Part shown: positions 54,615 through 62,316 of the stretch, in pieces
How the letters are laid out: the number at the start of each line of letters is the position of its first letter
How positions within the stretch are numbered: the first letter of the stretch is position 1
Source: Rhodobacter sp. CZR27
Lineage (GTDB): Bacteria; Pseudomonadota; Alphaproteobacteria; Rhodobacterales; Rhodobacteraceae
Assembly (NCBI RefSeq): GCF_002407205.1
Contig: NZ_CP023548.1
Span: 2,876,501-2,940,500 of the forward strand
Length of the DNA: 64,000 nt
Direction: 5' to 3'
Notes under the pieces: model-generated
Databases searched by the model: none
Told to the model about the DNA's origin: nothing
What the model saw: only the letters and a program-made list of their open reading frames with translations
Translations under genes and position numbers: made by a program

Positions 54615-54967
54615 CGGCAGATCCTGAAATGTCCCGCCATATCGTGCGGTGCGTTCAATCTTTGCAGACAATCGTTAGCAAACCGTTCAAAACCGCGGAC
54701 GGTTTGCGGCTAAATCATGGCATTCCGCTGCAATCCTGCCCCCATGGCCTGCCTGCAGCACAAAGGCCGATCTGCCGTGACGAAGCGGCTGTCCCGCGGC
54801 CGGAAGGTCGACCGCAGAACCGCCCCCCGGCGCAGGCCGGCCCTGGAAGCGTCCCTGCCCGGAGGGGGGCGGCACTTTGCCCGCTGCATCATCATGTCGC
54901 CGCGGGGCTAGGAATGGCTGGCTGCACGGCCTATGCCTTGGACATTTCCGCAAATCGGTTCTGCCAA
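54615..54967. other. 353-base divergent intergenic stretch with an inverted repeat
   Basis: It separates the small membrane gene from the GT4 gene. The AT-richer part near 54640-54720 holds a 9-bp inverted repeat (listed separately). A 64-codon frame at 54717-54911 is mostly Arg/Pro/Ala and does not look coding. Promoters for both neighbours must be here, but I cannot pinpoint them. Confidence 0.5.
54678..54707. repeat. perfect 9-bp inverted repeat, possible operator
   Basis: GCAAACCGT (54678-54686) and ACGGTTTGC (54699-54707) are exact inverse complements with a 12-base spacer, centre to centre about two helical turns apart. This is typical of a dimeric regulator site. It lies between divergent genes. 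Confidence 0.55.
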
Positions 54968-56161
54968 ATGAATATCGGCTACCTGGTGACCATCTATCCG
55001 CGCGCGACGCACGGCTACATCCGGCGCGAGATCCAGGCGCTGGAGCGTGCGGGGCACCGGGTCCACCGCTTTGCCATCCGCAGCGACCGGGCGGCTCTTA
55101 CCGATGCCGCCGACCTGGCCGAGGACGACCTGACCGAGCACCTGCTGCGTCAGGGGCCGGTCCGGCTGGCGCTGTCGGCCCTCTTCTGGATGGCCGGCAG
55201 GCCCCGCCAGGCCTCGCGAGGGCTGCGGCTTGCGGCCAGGTGCGGAACCCAGGGCGGGCGGCTGCGCCACATCGGCTACCTGATCCAGGCTGCGCATCTT
55301 GCCCGGCGGTGCCGGGATCTCGGGATCACCCACCTCCACGCCTATTTCGGAACCGCCTCGGCAACGGTGGCGATGCTGGCCGAGGCGCTCGGCGGGCCGA
55401 GGTTCAGCTTCACCGTCCACGGGCCGGACGAATTCGACGCACCGGTGGCCCTCAGCCTGCCGCTGAAGATGCACCGCGCGACCTTCACCGTCGCCGTCAG
55501 CTCCTATGGCCGCAGCCAGCTCTACCGCTGGGCGCAGCCACAGGACTGGCGGCGCATCCACGTGGTGCATTGCGGGATCGAGCCGGAGCTGTTCCCGACC
55601 ACCCTACCGCTTCCGCCGAGCGGGCCGCGGCTGGTGGCCGTGGGGCGCCTGTCCGAGCAGAAGGGCTTCGTGCTGCTGGTGGAGGCCATCGCGCTGGCGG
55701 CTGCGCGCTTGCCGGACCTGCACCTGACGCTGGTGGGCGACGGACCCCTGCGTGGCCGGATCGAGACGCTGATCCGCGCGCGGAACCTGGCCTCGCGCAT
55801 CACGCTGACCGGCTGGGCGGACGAGGCCCGCGTCCGGCGCGAACTGGAGGCGGCACAGGCCCTCATCCTGCCCTCGTTCGCCGAGGGGCTTCCGACGGTG
55901 GTGATGGAGGCGATGGCGGCCGGCCGGCCGGTGATCGGCACGATGGTGGCGGGCGTGCCGGAACTGGTCCTGCCCGGAGAGACCGGGCATCTCGTGCCCG
56001 CGGGCGACGCGCAGGCGCTGGCCGCCGCCATCGAGCGACTCGCGGCCACCCCGCTCGAGACGCTGGCCGAGATGGGGCACGCGGCCCGCCTGCGGGTTCT
56101 GGAGCGCCACGACATCAACCGCGAGGCGGCGCGGCTGGCGCAGCTCTTCGCCGGCGCCTAG
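54968..56161 (+). CDS. GT4-family glycosyltransferase
   Basis: A 397-aa GT-B enzyme: an N-terminal acceptor domain (MNIGYLVTIYPRATHGYI), LVAVGRLSEQKGFVLLVEA, LVGDGPLRGRIE and the EX7E motif EGLPTVVMEAMAAG. It is probably involved in exopolysaccharide or lipid-linked sugar assembly; the sugar is unknown. Its stop overlaps the convergent response-regulator stop by 4 bases. Confidence 0.88.
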   Translation: MNIGYLVTIYPRATHGYIRREIQALERAGHRVHRFAIRSDRAALTDAADLAEDDLTEHLLRQGPVRLALSALFWMAGRPRQASRGLRLAARCGTQGGRLRHIGYLIQAAHLARRCRDLGITHLHAYFGTASATVAMLAEALGGPRFSFTVHGPDEFDAPVALSLPLKMHRATFTVAVSSYGRSQLYRWAQPQDWRRIHVVHCGIEPELFPTTLPLPPSGPRLVAVGRLSEQKGFVLLVEAIALAAARLPDLHLTLVGDGPLRGRIETLIRARNLASRITLTGWADEARVRRELEAAQALILPSFAEGLPTVVMEAMAAGRPVIGTMVAGVPELVLPGETGHLVPAGDAQALAAAIERLAATPLETLAEMGHAARLRVLERHDINREAARLAQLFAGA

Positions 56162-56862
56162 GCGGTGAAGGCGTAGCCAACGCCGTGGACCGTGCGGATG
56201 AAATGGCTGCCGCGGGTCGCCGAGGGGATCTTGCGGCGCAGGCGGCTGACGATCCCGTCCACGACCCGGTCATAGCTTTCCCAGTGCCGGCCCTTGATGG
56301 CATTCATGATCTGGTCGCGGCTCAGCACCTGCCCGCGCCGGGCGATCAGCGCGGCCAGCAGCTCGAACTCCGACGTGGTCAGCATGATCTCGCTGCCGTC
56401 CGCGGCCCAGACCTGCCGGGACTGCAGGCTGATGCTGTAGCCCTCGAAGCGATGATCGACATTCGGCTGCTCCGGCGGGCGGACCGGCGTGCCGCGTCCG
56501 GTGCGCCGATAGACCGCCGTGACGCGCGCCGCCAGTTCGCGCTGCCGGAACGGCTTCACCAGCGAGTCGTCCGCGCCAAGCTCCAGCCCGCGCACCCCCT
56601 CGCCCTCGTCGCGGCGACCGGCAAGCAGGATGATGCCCCTGTCGGTGACCTGACGCAGTTCCCGCACCAGCGAGAGCCCGCTTCCATCCGGCAGCGAGGT
56701 ATCGATGAGATAAAGATCGACATCCTCCTCGGCGTCCAGCTTTCGGAACTGCGCCATGTTCTTGGCCGTGATCACGCGGAAGCCCCGATCCTCCAGGGTC
56801 TCCTGCACAGCCGTCAAGACAGACGCCTCGTCATCGAGAGCCAGGATGCAGGGGGCCATCAT
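56158..56862 (-). CDS. OmpR-family response regulator (orphan)
   Basis: A 234-aa regulator with a receiver domain (LALDDEASVLTAV; phospho-acceptor Asp54 in LIDTSLPDGSG; LVKPF) and a winged-helix DNA-binding domain (about 135-234; YDRVVDGIVSRLRRKI, FIRTVHGVGYAFTA). ATG 56862 has GGAG a few bases upstream; a GTG at 56886 overlaps the stop of the preceding small gene. No kinase gene is adjacent. The acidic pocket reads DDE as normal, but ILLAGRR replaces the usual ILTA. Confidence 0.88.
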   Translation of the reverse strand: MMAPCILALDDEASVLTAVQETLEDRGFRVITAKNMAQFRKLDAEEDVDLYLIDTSLPDGSGLSLVRELRQVTDRGIILLAGRRDEGEGVRGLELGADDSLVKPFRQRELAARVTAVYRRTGRGTPVRPPEQPNVDHRFEGYSISLQSRQVWAADGSEIMLTTSEFELLAALIARRGQVLSRDQIMNAIKGRHWESYDRVVDGIVSRLRRKIPSATRGSHFIRTVHGVGYAFTA

Positions 56863-56882
56863 CCGACACTCCGATCTATCCC

Positions 56883-57086
56883 TCACCTTATCATTTGGAC
56901 AACCTTAGCGTGTTCCGCATCCATGGCAATCGCCAAAGGGTAGGATGAGCGCGGCAGTCGCTCGCGGCCGGCGTCCGGCGCGGAAGGTAGCATGAAGACG
57001 TTGGCAGTCTCGAGTCCCTCGCGATGAAGATAGCGAAGGGCGCGCAATCTGCGCATCCGGGCGAGTTGCAGCAGAACAATCGACAT
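56883..57086 (-). CDS. small unknown gene upstream of the response regulator
   Basis: A 67-aa frame that starts MSIVLLQLARMRRLRALRYL, with a strong GAGGAGG 8 bases before the ATG at 57086. It ends just at a possible GTG start of the response regulator (GTGA overlap). The N-terminal third is Leu/Arg-rich and may be amphipathic. No family recognised. The good ribosome-binding site and operon position are the evidence that it is real. Confidence 0.5.
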   Translation of the reverse strand: MSIVLLQLARMRRLRALRYLHREGLETANVFMLPSAPDAGRERLPRSSYPLAIAMDAEHAKVVQMIR

Positions 57087-57414
57087 GTGTCTTTTCCTCC
57101 TCATCGTCCCCACGGAATTGCGTTCAATGGAGGAAACGGCGAGAAGCACACCCGCTTTAGTTGTGCCGATGAGAAATTTGCAACCGCTTGGCGGGACTGC
57201 GGAAAACCGCTGTGGCAGATTTGCACGAAGGAGAAGAAATTCTCCTAGGTATGGGCTGGTTCCCACCTGTCCGCATATTCGGCACAAATCCGCCTACTAC
57301 TTGTGAGAGCGTGGAAGGACGACGAATCATTCTCTGGCTGAGAACGGGGCTGCCACCTCGAAAGCGGTATGAAGAAGCGTCAGTACAAGGGCATCGTTCC
57401 GGGGAAACGACATC
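57087..57414. other. 328-base AT-richer stretch with a GAAA-loop hairpin
   Basis: This divergent spacer has visibly lower GC than the surroundings and no convincing frame. It contains a 7-bp hairpin with a GAAA tetraloop at 57229-57246. It should hold promoters for the small genes on either side and could encode a small RNA. Confidence 0.4.
57229..57246 (+). other. GNRA-tetraloop hairpin
   Basis: AGGAGAA, GAAA, TTCTCCT: a perfect 7-bp stem closed by a GAAA tetraloop on the plus strand. As RNA it would also bury a Shine-Dalgarno-like AGGAGA. Confidence 0.45.
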
Positions 57415-57636
57415 ATGCGCATCAACTTCATTTCTTGGGCTGACGGCATCCGCCTTGCCTGGCCGTTCTTCCTGGGCACCCTCCCCCATCCGCGAGGGGC
57501 CGCGAAGTCGCCGAAGATCCTGACGCGCGAGGAACTCAGGGAACTCTTCTCGTCAGAGCTTTCGCACGCGGGCCAGGGCGGGCAGAGCCGCCAGCGGCCG
57601 GTCGGCATGCCCGACAGGACGCGGCTGCCGGCCTGA
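57415..57636 (+). CDS. possible 73-aa hypothetical protein
   Basis: A frame starting MRINFISWADGIRLAWPFFL, with a moderately hydrophobic front and a middle part KILTREELRELFSSELS that reads like a real helix. A weak GGGG lies upstream. No family recognised. It is divergent from the small gene upstream of the response regulator. Confidence 0.4.
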   Translation: MRINFISWADGIRLAWPFFLGTLPHPRGAAKSPKILTREELRELFSSELSHAGQGGQSRQRPVGMPDRTRLPA

Positions 57637-57733
57637 GCGACGGCCTCCCGCCGCTGCGCCGCCCGCCTTTCCGGCTGTCATGCCGTCGCAGATCTGGTAT
57701 CCCTGAAGGCGAGAACGCCACCGGAGGCCCCAG

Positions 57734-57979
57734 ATGCTGACATACCTCTGCCTGCGCGAGACCGACGGCCCCTCCCGCTTCTACCGGGTGGAACTCGTCT
57801 ACAACCTGTTCGGCGAATATACCGTCCTGCGGGAATGGGGACGGCGCGGCCCGCGCGGCTCCGGTGGCCGTCTCGTCACCTGGTTCTCCAATCTGCGGGA
57901 TGCCTGCCTTGCGGCCGAGCGCTGGCACCAGCGCGCGCGCCGCCGCGGCTACCGCACCACTGTCGAAAGCAGCGAATGA
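57734..57979 (+). CDS. WGR-domain protein
   Basis: An 81-aa single-domain WGR protein with YNLFGEYTVLREWGRRGPRG. WGR domains occur in poly(ADP-ribose) polymerases and in short bacterial proteins, and bind nucleic acid. The stop overlaps the next start by 4 bases (ATGA), coupling it to a saccharopine-dehydrogenase-like gene. Confidence 0.88.
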   Translation: MLTYLCLRETDGPSRFYRVELVYNLFGEYTVLREWGRRGPRGSGGRLVTWFSNLRDACLAAERWHQRARRRGYRTTVESSE

Positions 57980-59031
57980 CGCATCTCTGGGTCAGGGCCG
58001 AACAGCGGCCGAACGAGGAACGGGTGGGGCTCACCCCGGATGGCGCCGCGGCGCTGATCGCGCGCGGACTGCGCGTCACGGTCGAGGCGAGCCGGACGAG
58101 GGCCCTGTCGATCGAGGGCTATGCCGCCGCCGGCTGCGGGATCGCCCCCGAGGGCTCCTGGCCGGATGCGCCGCGCGACGCGATCATCTTCGGTCTGAAG
58201 GAGCTGCCCGAGGACGGCACGCCCCTGCCCCATCGCCACATCCTGTTCGGTCACGCCTACAAGGGCCAGCCAGCGGGCCGGGTGCTGCTCGGGCGCTTCA
58301 AGGCGGGCGGCGGGACGCTCTACGATCTCGAATCGCTGGTGGACGAGACGGGTCGCCGGGTTGCCGCCTTCGGCTACTGGGCGGGCTATGCCGGGGCTGC
58401 GGTGGCGCTGAAGTGCTGGGCGGCGCAGGCGCGCGGCGGGATCTGCGACCCCGTCTCGACCTGGCCGGGACGCGAGGGATTGCTGGCCGATCTCGGCGCG
58501 GAACTCGCTGCCGCGCATGCCACCCAGCCGCGGGCGCTGGTGATCGGGGCGAAGGGCCGCGTCGGCACCGGCGCCGCCGATCTGTGCGAGTCGATGGGCC
58601 TTGCGGTCACCCGCTGGGACATCGAGGAGACCGCGCATGGCGGTCCCTTCCCCGAGGTGCTGGAGCACGAGATCTTCCTGAACTGCATCCTTGCCCGGCC
58701 GGGCTGCCCCGTCTTCGTCCCGGCCGGGGCCGCGGCCGCCCCGCGCGCACTGGCGGTGATCGGCGACATCGCCTGCGACCCGACCTCGGACTTCTCGCCG
58801 GTGAAGGTCTATGACCGGGTGACGAGCTGGACCGCGCCGGCGCTGCGCGTCCATGCCGATCCGCCGCTCGACGTCATGGCCATCGACAACCTGCCCTCGC
58901 TGCTGCCGGTCGAGAGCAGCCTCGACTATGCCGCGCAGCTTCTGCCCTCGCTCCTCGCGCTCGATGCGCTGGACGAAGGCGTCTGGGGCCGCGCGAAGGC
59001 CGAGTTCGACCGCCACGCAGCCACGGTCTGA
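57976..59031 (+). CDS. saccharopine dehydrogenase-like NAD-dependent enzyme
   Basis: A 351-aa enzyme of the alanine dehydrogenase/PNT-type fold. Its N-terminal RAEQRPNEERVGLTPDGAA and central nucleotide loop VIGAKGRVGTGAADLCESMG match lysine-forming saccharopine dehydrogenases (Lys1-like). FGYWAGYAGAAVALKCWA is also typical. The physiological substrate in bacteria is uncertain. It is followed by a strong inverted repeat. Confidence 0.8.
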   Translation: MTHLWVRAEQRPNEERVGLTPDGAAALIARGLRVTVEASRTRALSIEGYAAAGCGIAPEGSWPDAPRDAIIFGLKELPEDGTPLPHRHILFGHAYKGQPAGRVLLGRFKAGGGTLYDLESLVDETGRRVAAFGYWAGYAGAAVALKCWAAQARGGICDPVSTWPGREGLLADLGAELAAAHATQPRALVIGAKGRVGTGAADLCESMGLAVTRWDIEETAHGGPFPEVLEHEIFLNCILARPGCPVFVPAGAAAAPRALAVIGDIACDPTSDFSPVKVYDRVTSWTAPALRVHADPPLDVMAIDNLPSLLPVESSLDYAAQLLPSLLALDALDEGVWGRAKAEFDRHAATV

Positions 59032-59037
59032 AACGGA

Positions 59038-59060
59038 AAGGGGCGCCCCGGGCGCCCCTT
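59038..59060. terminator. bidirectional terminator hairpin
   Basis: A perfect 10-bp stem (AAGGGGCGCC with GGCGCCCCTT) closes a 3-base loop between convergent genes. The A's and T's at its ends allow it to act in both directions. Confidence 0.65.
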
Positions 59061-59066
59061 CGATCC

Positions 59067-59804
59067 TCAGCGCCGGCCCACCAGCCGGAAGAACAGCCCG
59101 TCCGGCAGCAGCTGCGCGAAGCGGAAGAACGAGGAGAAGGGCGCCGGGAAGTTCAGCCGGAAATTGTCCGAGCACATGTGCTCGAAGATGTGCCGGGCCG
59201 CCGCGTCGGGTTCCATGATGAACGGCATCCGGAACTTGTTCTTCGCGGTCATCCGGGTGTTCACGAAGCCCGGGTTCACCAGCTGGACGTCGACCCCGGT
59301 GCCGCGCAGGTCGGCATAGAGCGACTCGGTCAGCCCGACCACGCCGGCCTTGCTGGCGGCATAGCCGATCGCGCCCGGCAGGCCGCGGAACCCCGCGATG
59401 GAGCCGGTCACCACCAGATGCCCGCGGTCGCGCGCGATCATGCCGGGCAGGACGGCCGAGACCAGCCGGACCAGCCCCATCAGGTTGGTGTCGAGCATGG
59501 CGTCGATCGCCTTGCGGTCCCATTCCTGCGCCGTCATCGGCCAGTAGACGCCCGCGTTGAACACGATGCCGTCCACCTCGCCGATCGTCTCCAGCGCGGT
59601 GCGGATCGACTCGTCCGACTGCACGTCCACCGGAACCGCCTCGGCATGACCCGGCATCTCGGCGACCGCCGTCTTCAGCCGCTCCTCGTCACGGCCCGAA
59701 AGGATGACCTTCGCCCCCGCGCCGCTCAGTTTCTTCGCCAGCGCGAGCCCCAGACCCTCGCTGCCGCCGATAAGCCAGTACCGCTTACCAACAAATTGTC
59801 TCAT
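59067..59804 (-). CDS. SDR-family oxidoreductase (last gene of the SigmaE-linked operon)
   Basis: A 245-aa short-chain dehydrogenase with GGSEGLGLALAKKLSGAG, VFNAGVYWP, catalytic GSIAG, YAASK and VNPGFVNTRMT. It corresponds by position to RSP_1087-type genes of R. sphaeroides, in the operon next to rpoE-chrR. The C-terminal tail is hydrophobic, suggesting action on a lipid or at the membrane. It overlaps the DUF3833 stop by 4 bases. Confidence 0.85.
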   Translation of the reverse strand: MRQFVGKRYWLIGGSEGLGLALAKKLSGAGAKVILSGRDEERLKTAVAEMPGHAEAVPVDVQSDESIRTALETIGEVDGIVFNAGVYWPMTAQEWDRKAIDAMLDTNLMGLVRLVSAVLPGMIARDRGHLVVTGSIAGFRGLPGAIGYAASKAGVVGLTESLYADLRGTGVDVQLVNPGFVNTRMTAKNKFRMPFIMEPDAAARHIFEHMCSDNFRLNFPAPFSSFFRFAQLLPDGLFFRLVGRR

Positions 59805-60361
59805 GTCTCGATCCGTCGTAGTGTCGCCACAAGCTCGGCAACCTTGATCCCGAACTTGCGGAACTGGCTCCGATTGATGATCGTGCCATTCTCCAGCCGG
59901 TACATCCAGTCAATGACATCCAGCACATGCCCCCCTGCGTCATCTTGAAGCCGCAGCCGGTAGCGCAGGCAGAGGGCTGATCCTTCGGCTTTTCCGACGC
60001 CGCTGCCCACAAGATCATCGGCCTCGGCATGAAGCGTCCCGTCGTTGCCAAGCTGGAACCGCCACTCGCGATTGTCCACCGCACCGCTGTCGTAGCGGAA
60101 GCGTTCGGTGAGGATCCCGGCATTGCCCTCCCACCGGCCCACCATGTCGGCGACGAAGCGCGAGGTGACCCGGCCGGTCGGCCCGTAGATCACGCCCTCG
60201 CACAGCAGCGGCCCCGAAAGGTCCCTGCGCGGGTCAAGGGCGGGACCCTTCCCGGAATAGTCGGCAGGCCGCTGCGCGGCAAACGCCAGCGTCCGGTCGC
60301 GCAGGCCGAAAAGCCCGAGGCAGAGCAGGAAACCGAGGACGAGGAACAGCAGGGACAGCAC
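59801..60361 (-). CDS. DUF3833-family lipoprotein-like or membrane-anchored protein
   Basis: A 186-aa protein with one N-terminal hydrophobic helix (LSLLFLVLGFLLCLGLFGL) and a soluble domain (GVIYGPTGRVTSRFVADMVG, DVIDWMYRLENGTIINRSQF) of the DUF3833 type. Function unknown. It sits 4 bases after the MFS gene and is coupled to the SDR. Confidence 0.82.
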   Translation of the reverse strand: MLSLLFLVLGFLLCLGLFGLRDRTLAFAAQRPADYSGKGPALDPRRDLSGPLLCEGVIYGPTGRVTSRFVADMVGRWEGNAGILTERFRYDSGAVDNREWRFQLGNDGTLHAEADDLVGSGVGKAEGSALCLRYRLRLQDDAGGHVLDVIDWMYRLENGTIINRSQFRKFGIKVAELVATLRRIET

Positions 60362-60365
60362 GGGA

Positions 60366-61580
60366 TCAGGTCTCCGGGATGGGGGTGACGAGGAGCAGGA
60401 CGATGGCCAGCAGCTTCAGCCCGCAGGGGACCAGCGCGTAGAGCACCGAGAGGAACAGCAGGGCCGACGCGGGGGAGGCCGCGCCCGGCGCAAAGCCTGC
60501 GGCCCCGAGCGCGGGCAGCACCGCGGCAGCCGCGAGCGCAAGGGCCAGCTTCGAGGCGAAGGACCAGAAGCCGAAGGCCGCCGCATCTCCGCCCGCGCTG
60601 CGCGACAGGTGCCGGGCGAAGATCGCGGGCAGCAGCACCATGTCCGCCCCGAGCGCCGCCCCCGAGGCGGCGCAGATCACGGCAAACGCCGCAACGTCGC
60701 CCGGGCCGAGCGTGAAGGCGAAGATGAAGGACACCACCGCCAGCACCATCCCGGCCAGCAGCGTGCGTCTTGCGCCGAAGCCGCGTGCCAACTGGCTCCA
60801 CGCCGGCGCACTGAGCGCTGCCGCGAGGAAGAAGAGCAGAAGCAGCGGCCCTTCCGAACCGGGCGCGGCAAGCCGGCTTTCGACGAAGAACAGGAACAGC
60901 GTCGAGGTCACCGCCACCGGCGCGGCATTGACCAGCGCCAGCAGAAGAAGCCTCCGGGTCATCCGGTCCGCCAGCACGGCGCGCAGGTCGGGAACGGGGG
61001 CCTCGGCCAGTCCCGCCCATTCGCGCCGCATGGCGAACGATGCCAGAACGGCAAGGCCTGCGAAGCCCCAGGCGAAGGCCGCGAAGCTGCCCAGCAGAAC
61101 CGGCGCCACGGCGGCGACCGACACCCCGCAGAGCGCGCCGGCCTCGCGCCAGCCGGCCAGCCGGAGATGACCGCCCCGGCCCAGCCGTCCCGCCTTGCCG
61201 ACGCCTTCGGCATAGAAGGCGATGCTGAGGAAGGAGAAGGCCGAGAACAGCACCACCAGCGTCAGCGCGAACCACAGGAGCGGCAGGACAGGAGGTTCGA
61301 CCGCAAAGAGGCCGATCATCGCCAGCGCCATCAGCGCCACCGCACCGGCCACCATGGCCGCCCGCTTCTGTCGTGTCACCTCGGCCAGCCAGCCCAGCGC
61401 GGGGTCCTGCACCACGTCGATCAGGCGCAGCCCCGCCAGCACCGCCCCCAGCGTGCCGAGGCTGATGCCGTAGTCATCGACATAGACCTTGGGCGCGTGG
61501 ATGTAGATCGGAAGCCCGGCGGCGGCGATAAGCCCGGCAAAGAGCGACCACGGCGCAAGGCGGCCTTCACCTGCTGACAT
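60366..61580 (-). CDS. MFS transporter of the GPH (MelB-like) type
   Basis: A 404-aa, 12-helix transporter. Features such as IHAPKVYVDDYGISLGTLGA and LIDVVQDPALGWLAEVTRQK near the N-terminus fit the glycoside-pentoside-hexuronide/cation symporter branch. In this operon a lipid-related or unknown substrate is likely. Its start lies inside the end of the DUF1365 gene (14-base overlap). Confidence 0.85.
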   Translation of the reverse strand: MSAGEGRLAPWSLFAGLIAAAGLPIYIHAPKVYVDDYGISLGTLGAVLAGLRLIDVVQDPALGWLAEVTRQKRAAMVAGAVALMALAMIGLFAVEPPVLPLLWFALTLVVLFSAFSFLSIAFYAEGVGKAGRLGRGGHLRLAGWREAGALCGVSVAAVAPVLLGSFAAFAWGFAGLAVLASFAMRREWAGLAEAPVPDLRAVLADRMTRRLLLLALVNAAPVAVTSTLFLFFVESRLAAPGSEGPLLLLFFLAAALSAPAWSQLARGFGARRTLLAGMVLAVVSFIFAFTLGPGDVAAFAVICAASGAALGADMVLLPAIFARHLSRSAGGDAAAFGFWSFASKLALALAAAAVLPALGAAGFAPGAASPASALLFLSVLYALVPCGLKLLAIVLLLVTPIPET

Positions 61581-62316
61581 CTTGGGCGGGCGGCGCGGGA
61601 CGCGTGCGGTAGCGCGCCCCCTTCAGGGCAAGTTTCAGCGCCTGCCAGTGGATCAGCGCCAGCACCCGGCGCGAGCCGAAGGGCCGCCGCAGGCAGGCGG
61701 CAAGGATGCCGGCATTGGTCAGCGGCGCGCGGGTGCCGGTCAGCGTGGCGAACAGGCCGCCCTCGCCGAAGCTGTAGTCGATCCAGATGCCCACGCGGTC
61801 GTCGCGGATGTCGAAACGGAACCGATAGCTGCCCTCGACCGGCTGGAACGGCGAGACATGCATGATCTTGGTCGCGGTCAACGTGTCCGAGCGGGTGATC
61901 GGGCTGCCGTCCGGCTTCGTGCAGAGATACCAGTGCCGGTCGCCGAAGGTGTTCGACACCTCGGCCACGACGGTGCGCAGGGCGCCCGTCGCCTCGTGGC
62001 AGAGCCAGAAGCTGACGGGGTTGAAGACATGCCCCAGGACCCTCGGCTGGGTGAGCAGCAGGATGCGCTCTCCCCCCGGCGCGGCATGGGCGGCCAGCAC
62101 CTCGCGCACCCAGGCAACGCCGCGCCCCCTGCCCGGCTCGCCGCCATAGTCGCGATCGTGCAGCGCGACCAGATTGGCGCGGTTGCGCGAGAACAGCGCC
62201 GGCGCCTCGACCGCCTCGGGGTCGAGGATCACGTAGTCCACGCCATAGCGGAAGCTGTTCTCCAGCGCCCCCTTCCGGCCGTGGAAGGTCTCGCCCCGGA
62301 CATGCTCGACCCTCAT
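61567..62316 (-). CDS. DUF1365-family protein
   Basis: A 249-aa protein with ENSFRYGVDYVILD, VLGHVFNPVSFWLCHEATG, VEVSNTFGDRHWY-like text (VAEVSNTFGDRHWYL) and KIMHVSPFQPVEG, the DUF1365 blocks. These proteins nearly always accompany a flavin oxidoreductase and lipid-modifying genes. The start at 62316 overlaps the stop of the FAD gene. No CFA-synthase-like methyltransferase is present in this operon, as in R. sphaeroides. Confidence 0.9.
   Translation of the reverse strand: MRVEHVRGETFHGRKGALENSFRYGVDYVILDPEAVEAPALFSRNRANLVALHDRDYGGEPGRGRGVAWVREVLAAHAAPGGERILLLTQPRVLGHVFNPVSFWLCHEATGALRTVVAEVSNTFGDRHWYLCTKPDGSPITRSDTLTATKIMHVSPFQPVEGSYRFRFDIRDDRVGIWIDYSFGEGGLFATLTGTRAPLTNAGILAACLRRPFGSRRVLALIHWQALKLALKGARYRTRPAPPAQDVSR

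Noticed and set aside
54717..54911. 64-codon frame before the GT4 gene
   Set aside because: It is dominated by Arg, Pro and Ala, has no ribosome-binding site, and is out of phase with any recognisable domain.
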